DNA of 7,283 nucleotides from Planctomycetota bacterium (GTDB taxonomy: Bacteria; Planctomycetota; Phycisphaerae; Sedimentisphaerales; Anaerohalosphaeraceae), in assembly GCA_019456245.1 (NCBI GenBank), contig VRUF01000136.1, positions 1 through 7,283 of the forward strand. Reading direction: 5' to 3'. Within the stretch, counting starts at the first letter, position 1; the number at the start of each line of letters is the position of its first letter. The translations under genes were made by a program, and so were the position numbers. The notes under the pieces were generated by a model. That model ran no database searches. It had not been told where the DNA came from and saw only the letters and a program-made list of their open reading frames with translations. This document shows, one piece after another, positions 5,935 through 7,283 of the stretch.

Positions 5935-6028
5935 GATCGAAATGAAATTTACCGTTTTTCGCGGCAAAGCAGCACTACGATCATAAGTTATGGCTCTGCT
6001 CGCGGGAATCTACTGCCCTTAAGGGTAT
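5935..6028 (+). promoter_or_regulatory. Repeated ~90-nt upstream element, copy B (before small membrane protein)
   Basis: Blocks in the same order as in copy A: GATCGAAA at 5935, TTCGCGG at 5958, CTCGCG at 5999, and a block at 6009-6028 matching copy A at 18 of 20 positions with CCCTTAAGGGTAT at 6016-6028. CGCG at 5960-5963 can pair with 6001-6004 and AGCAG at 5968-5972 with CTGCT at 5996-6000, so the arms between the shared CGCG blocks differ in sequence from copy A yet still pair. At the palindrome, A-U in copy A becomes G-U here, keeping a 5-bp UUAA hairpin. TATACT at 5929 is a candidate -10 just upstream, in the position of GATAAC in copy A. Confidence 0.6.
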
Positions 6029-6049
6029 TAAACACGAATTTATGGGGGC

Positions 6050-6115
6050 GACGCTGGGGCTGCCTTTTGGCGGTCCGGCACTTGGGAGTCTGTTTCGCGA
6101 CAGCCCCGGCTCGTC
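6050..6115 (+). other. G/C-rich long hairpin, possibly a structured leader or dispersed repeat
   Basis: GCTGGGGCTG (6053-6062) pairs along its whole length with CAGCCCCGGC (6101-6110), with one G-U; GAC (6050-6052) with GTC (6113-6115) adds three pairs beyond a 2-nt bulge. The 38-nt loop can hold minor stems (GCC-TTTT-GGC at 6062-6071). The segment 6041-6120 is about 65% G+C against A/T-rich flanks. No T-run follows, so it is not a standard terminator. It sits between element copy B and the small protein gene. It could be a leader structure or one copy of a genome repeat. Confidence 0.55.
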
Positions 6116-6142
6116 AAACTTTTCAGTACCATTGAGATATAT

Positions 6143-6355
6143 ATGTGGAAAAAATTTGTACTAATTTTAGTGTTATATTTTGCAGGTGTTTTTAGTGCAG
6201 TATATTTGCTCGCTCCTGTAGAAGCGGCCAACTGTTCAAGAGCGGAGGTAGCAGCAGAGAAGGTGCACATAAAGCTATGCAAAATGGTCAAGTTTGTAGA
6301 TGAAAAGGCTTCGAAGGTGGGGAATAAGACAGCAGAGAGATTTGCTAAAAGGTGA
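6143..6355 (+). CDS. Small single-helix membrane or secreted protein, 70 residues
   Basis: ATG at 6143 follows TTGAGATATAT, much like the GAGGTATAT before the aminotransferase gene, which supports this start. Residues 5-23 are strongly hydrophobic after a Lys-Lys pair, and AAN at 28-30 could be a signal-peptidase region, so the protein is either a one-pass membrane protein or a ~40-residue exported peptide. The tail is basic and probably helical (AEVAAEKVHIKLCKMVKF), with Cys31 and Cys46. I do not recognise the family. It is preceded by element copy B and the G/C-rich hairpin and followed by a terminator-like hairpin, so it looks like a single-gene unit with a long 5' leader. The signals around it argue that it is real despite its size. 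Confidence 0.6.
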   Translation: MWKKFVLILVLYFAGVFSAVYLLAPVEAANCSRAEVAAEKVHIKLCKMVKFVDEKASKVGNKTAERFAKR

Positions 6356-6370
6356 TGAGACAAGTCAAAC

Positions 6371-6406
6371 AGCGGCGGCATTTGAAAACAGGTGTCGCCG
6401 CCGTTT
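6371..6406 (+). terminator. Intrinsic terminator-like hairpin after the small membrane protein gene
   Basis: CGGCGGC (6373-6379) pairs perfectly with GCCGCCG (6397-6403); a G-U and an A-U pair extend the stem to 9 bp, with a 17-nt loop. TTTCTGCTT follows. It lies 15 nt after the stop codon. The long loop and interrupted T-tract lower confidence. Confidence 0.5.
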
Positions 6407-6508
6407 CTGCTTAACCCACGCGATAGAACCCTACGCAAGTGCTAAGATTGGCTGGGTTGTAAGCTTAGAAAGCCTGGATGCAAGCCTCCATTCACAATTC
6501 TGCTTCTA

Positions 6509-7090
6509 TTATTGAATCCACATTCCAATCACCTTACCATTGGCCAAATGAATGGACATACGCTTGCCTTTATAGCGTAGTCTGTCGTTGCTACGCTTCG
6601 TTGGTTGTCCGAAGGCCTTCAAAACCTGGTCCTCTGTTGAGCCAATTCCGATTCCCTCTACGGTCTTGAACTTGCATGCTTCTTCCATGGCTCTTATCAA
6701 AGGTAAATCTTTATTAAAGGGGTTTCCGCATGATATTGCACTAACGGTAACCATGTCCTTGGCCACAATCTCTATGCCCAGATCGCTGTACAGAAAGGAT
6801 ATGCCAGTCGCGTCAACATCCGGTTTACCTAAAATATCTTTCATTTGCTTAACTGTCATCCCAAACTTTATCTTACCAACACCTATCCCGGGACGAATAA
6901 CCAGATCTTCGGATGCATCTTCAACCCCTTGATCAGATACTGCATCTTCAGCCCCTTGATCAGATACTGCCTCTGTGTTTTGTGATTGACGATCTGTCTC
7001 TTGCGGTACTTCGTCCGCTGTTTTTTTGCATCCAACGCAGAAAAATCCGACAAATACAAAAACGCTCAAAATCAACAAAATCTTTTTCAT
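6509..7090 (-). CDS. Lipoprotein with two BamE/SmpA-like repeats
   Basis: ATG at 7090 follows AAAGGGA with a 5-nt gap; an in-frame TTG at 7105 is less likely. This gives 193 residues. Residues 1-20 are a lipoprotein signal (KK, then ILLILSVFVFVGFF) ending in CVGC-KK, so the second Cys is the probable lipidation site, though Cys at -3 is unusual. A Gln/Glu/Asp-rich linker follows and contains two copies of the nonapeptide VSDQG(A/V)EDA. The folded part has two similar units: GVGKIKFGMTVKQMKDILGKPD and, later, GIGIGSTEDQVLKAFGQPT; both match the G-x-T/S-x2-Q-(V/M)-x3-(L/F)-G-x-P pattern of SmpA/BamE-like domains. Family members are envelope lipoproteins; BamE itself helps outer-membrane protein assembly, but this two-unit protein need not. 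It has no operon partner in view. Confidence 0.85.
   Translation of the reverse strand: MKKILLILSVFVFVGFFCVGCKKTADEVPQETDRQSQNTEAVSDQGAEDAVSDQGVEDASEDLVIRPGIGVGKIKFGMTVKQMKDILGKPDVDATGISFLYSDLGIEIVAKDMVTVSAISCGNPFNKDLPLIRAMEEACKFKTVEGIGIGSTEDQVLKAFGQPTKRSNDRLRYKGKRMSIHLANGKVIGMWIQ
6915..6968. repeat. Two 27-nt tandem repeats inside the lipoprotein gene
   Basis: Units 6915-6941 and 6942-6968 differ at one base and keep frame. They encode VSDQGVEDA and VSDQGAEDA in the acidic linker between lipid anchor and folded domain. Near identity points to recent duplication, and copy number may vary among relatives. Confidence 0.9.
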
Positions 7091-7215
7091 GACAATCCCT
7101 TTCAAAATCAGACGATATAAAAACAGGTGCCCAAAAAACCGTTTACTATACTACAGACTCAAATATATGGGGAATGTTACAGAAAAAACAGATTTTTTTG
7201 GATTTAAGCCATAAC

Positions 7216-7283
7216 ATGGTAAAAAAGCGAAAAAGGCCTCTAACGTTTCTGCTGTCCGGTTGTATTGAAGGCGTCCGTCAGTT
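7216..7283 (+). CDS. Possible start of a gene running off the right edge
   Basis: ATG at 7216 opens a frame without stop to the window end, 22 codons: MVKKRKRPLTFLLSGCIEGV and so on. The N-terminus is strongly basic. The ribosome site is poor (GGA about 14 nt upstream). LLSGC resembles a lipobox, but the hydrophobic stretch before it is too short for a signal peptide. It is divergent from the lipoprotein gene, which would be a normal arrangement. Too short to identify. Confidence 0.3.
   Translation, partial: MVKKRKRPLTFLLSGCIEGVRQ

Larger units (their letters stand above)
5722..6142. other. Divergent intergenic region between phosphoesterase and small membrane protein
   Basis: These 421 nt hold the phosphoesterase leader (AAGGGAG ribosome site), an A/T-rich stretch, and a nested inverted repeat. 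In the inverted repeat TTTCATTTC at 5878-5886 matches GAAATGAAA at 5939-5947, and inside it GCTGG at 5906-5910 matches CCAGC at 5924-5928. A -10-like TATACT sits at 5929-5934 without a clear -35. Then come the repeated element copy B (5935-6028) and a G/C-rich hairpin segment (6042-6115). No protein gene is convincing. Confidence 0.7.

Noticed and set aside
6040..6438. 132-residue minus-strand open frame
   Set aside because: It lies antisense to the small protein gene, has no ribosome site or recognisable domain, and its C-terminal part is just the G/C-rich hairpin segment read backwards.
7181..7200. A-run/T-run inverted repeat (AAAAAACAGATTTTTTT) as a terminator
   Set aside because: Only A-T pairs and no G/C stem; it lies upstream of both flanking genes, where a terminator is not expected.
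1..7283. CRISPR arrays, tRNA or rRNA genes, insertion sequences
   Set aside because: No regularly spaced repeats with spacers, no cloverleaf-like segment, no rRNA-like blocks and no transposase or terminal inverted repeats were found on reading both strands.

Overview
The window looks like a piece of a Planctomycetota genome, probably of the Phycisphaerae/Sedimentisphaerales kind. The basis is the secreted discoidin-fold protein with its 'LPP..GT.KN....ENLE.PRA' linker next to an ECF sigma factor, many secreted or lipid-anchored proteins, and a rubrerythrin typical of anaerobes or microaerophiles. This assignment is recalled family knowledge, not a database result.

Left block (1-1894, all minus strand): a membrane-anchored discoidin-like protein, an ECF sigma factor and a zinc-finger transmembrane anti-sigma factor (cut by the window edge) lie in that order of transcription. 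The periplasmic part of the anti-sigma factor begins with the same ~29-residue linker that precedes the discoidin domain of the first gene. The matching DNA (1-90 and 1652-1741) aligns without gaps at about 70% identity. The simplest reading is a surface-sensing sigma/anti-sigma module in which the anti-sigma factor probably carries its own discoidin sensor domain beyond the window.

Centre (1895-4810, plus strand): a 487-nt divergent intergenic region leads to rubrerythrin. A DegT-type sugar aminotransferase follows, and 1 nt after its stop begins a protein with two TerB-like segments and a C-terminal domain resembling a receiver without its phosphoacceptor. A four-copy heptamer repeat sits just upstream of the aminotransferase ribosome binding site.

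Right block (4825-7283): a secreted calcineurin-like phosphoesterase (minus) converges on the TerB gene with a 14-nt gap. A 421-nt intergenic region then leads to a 70-residue one-helix small protein (plus), a likely terminator, a minus-strand lipoprotein with two BamE/SmpA-like repeats, and possibly the start of a plus-strand gene at the right edge.

The most unusual non-coding signal is a ~90-nt element present twice on the plus strand (2237-2326 and 5935-6028), upstream of rubrerythrin and upstream of the small membrane protein. The copies share four sequence blocks at nearly constant spacing and end in the palindrome CCCTTAAGGG followed by TAT. It could be a shared operator/promoter or a structured 5' leader. 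I recognise no known family for it.
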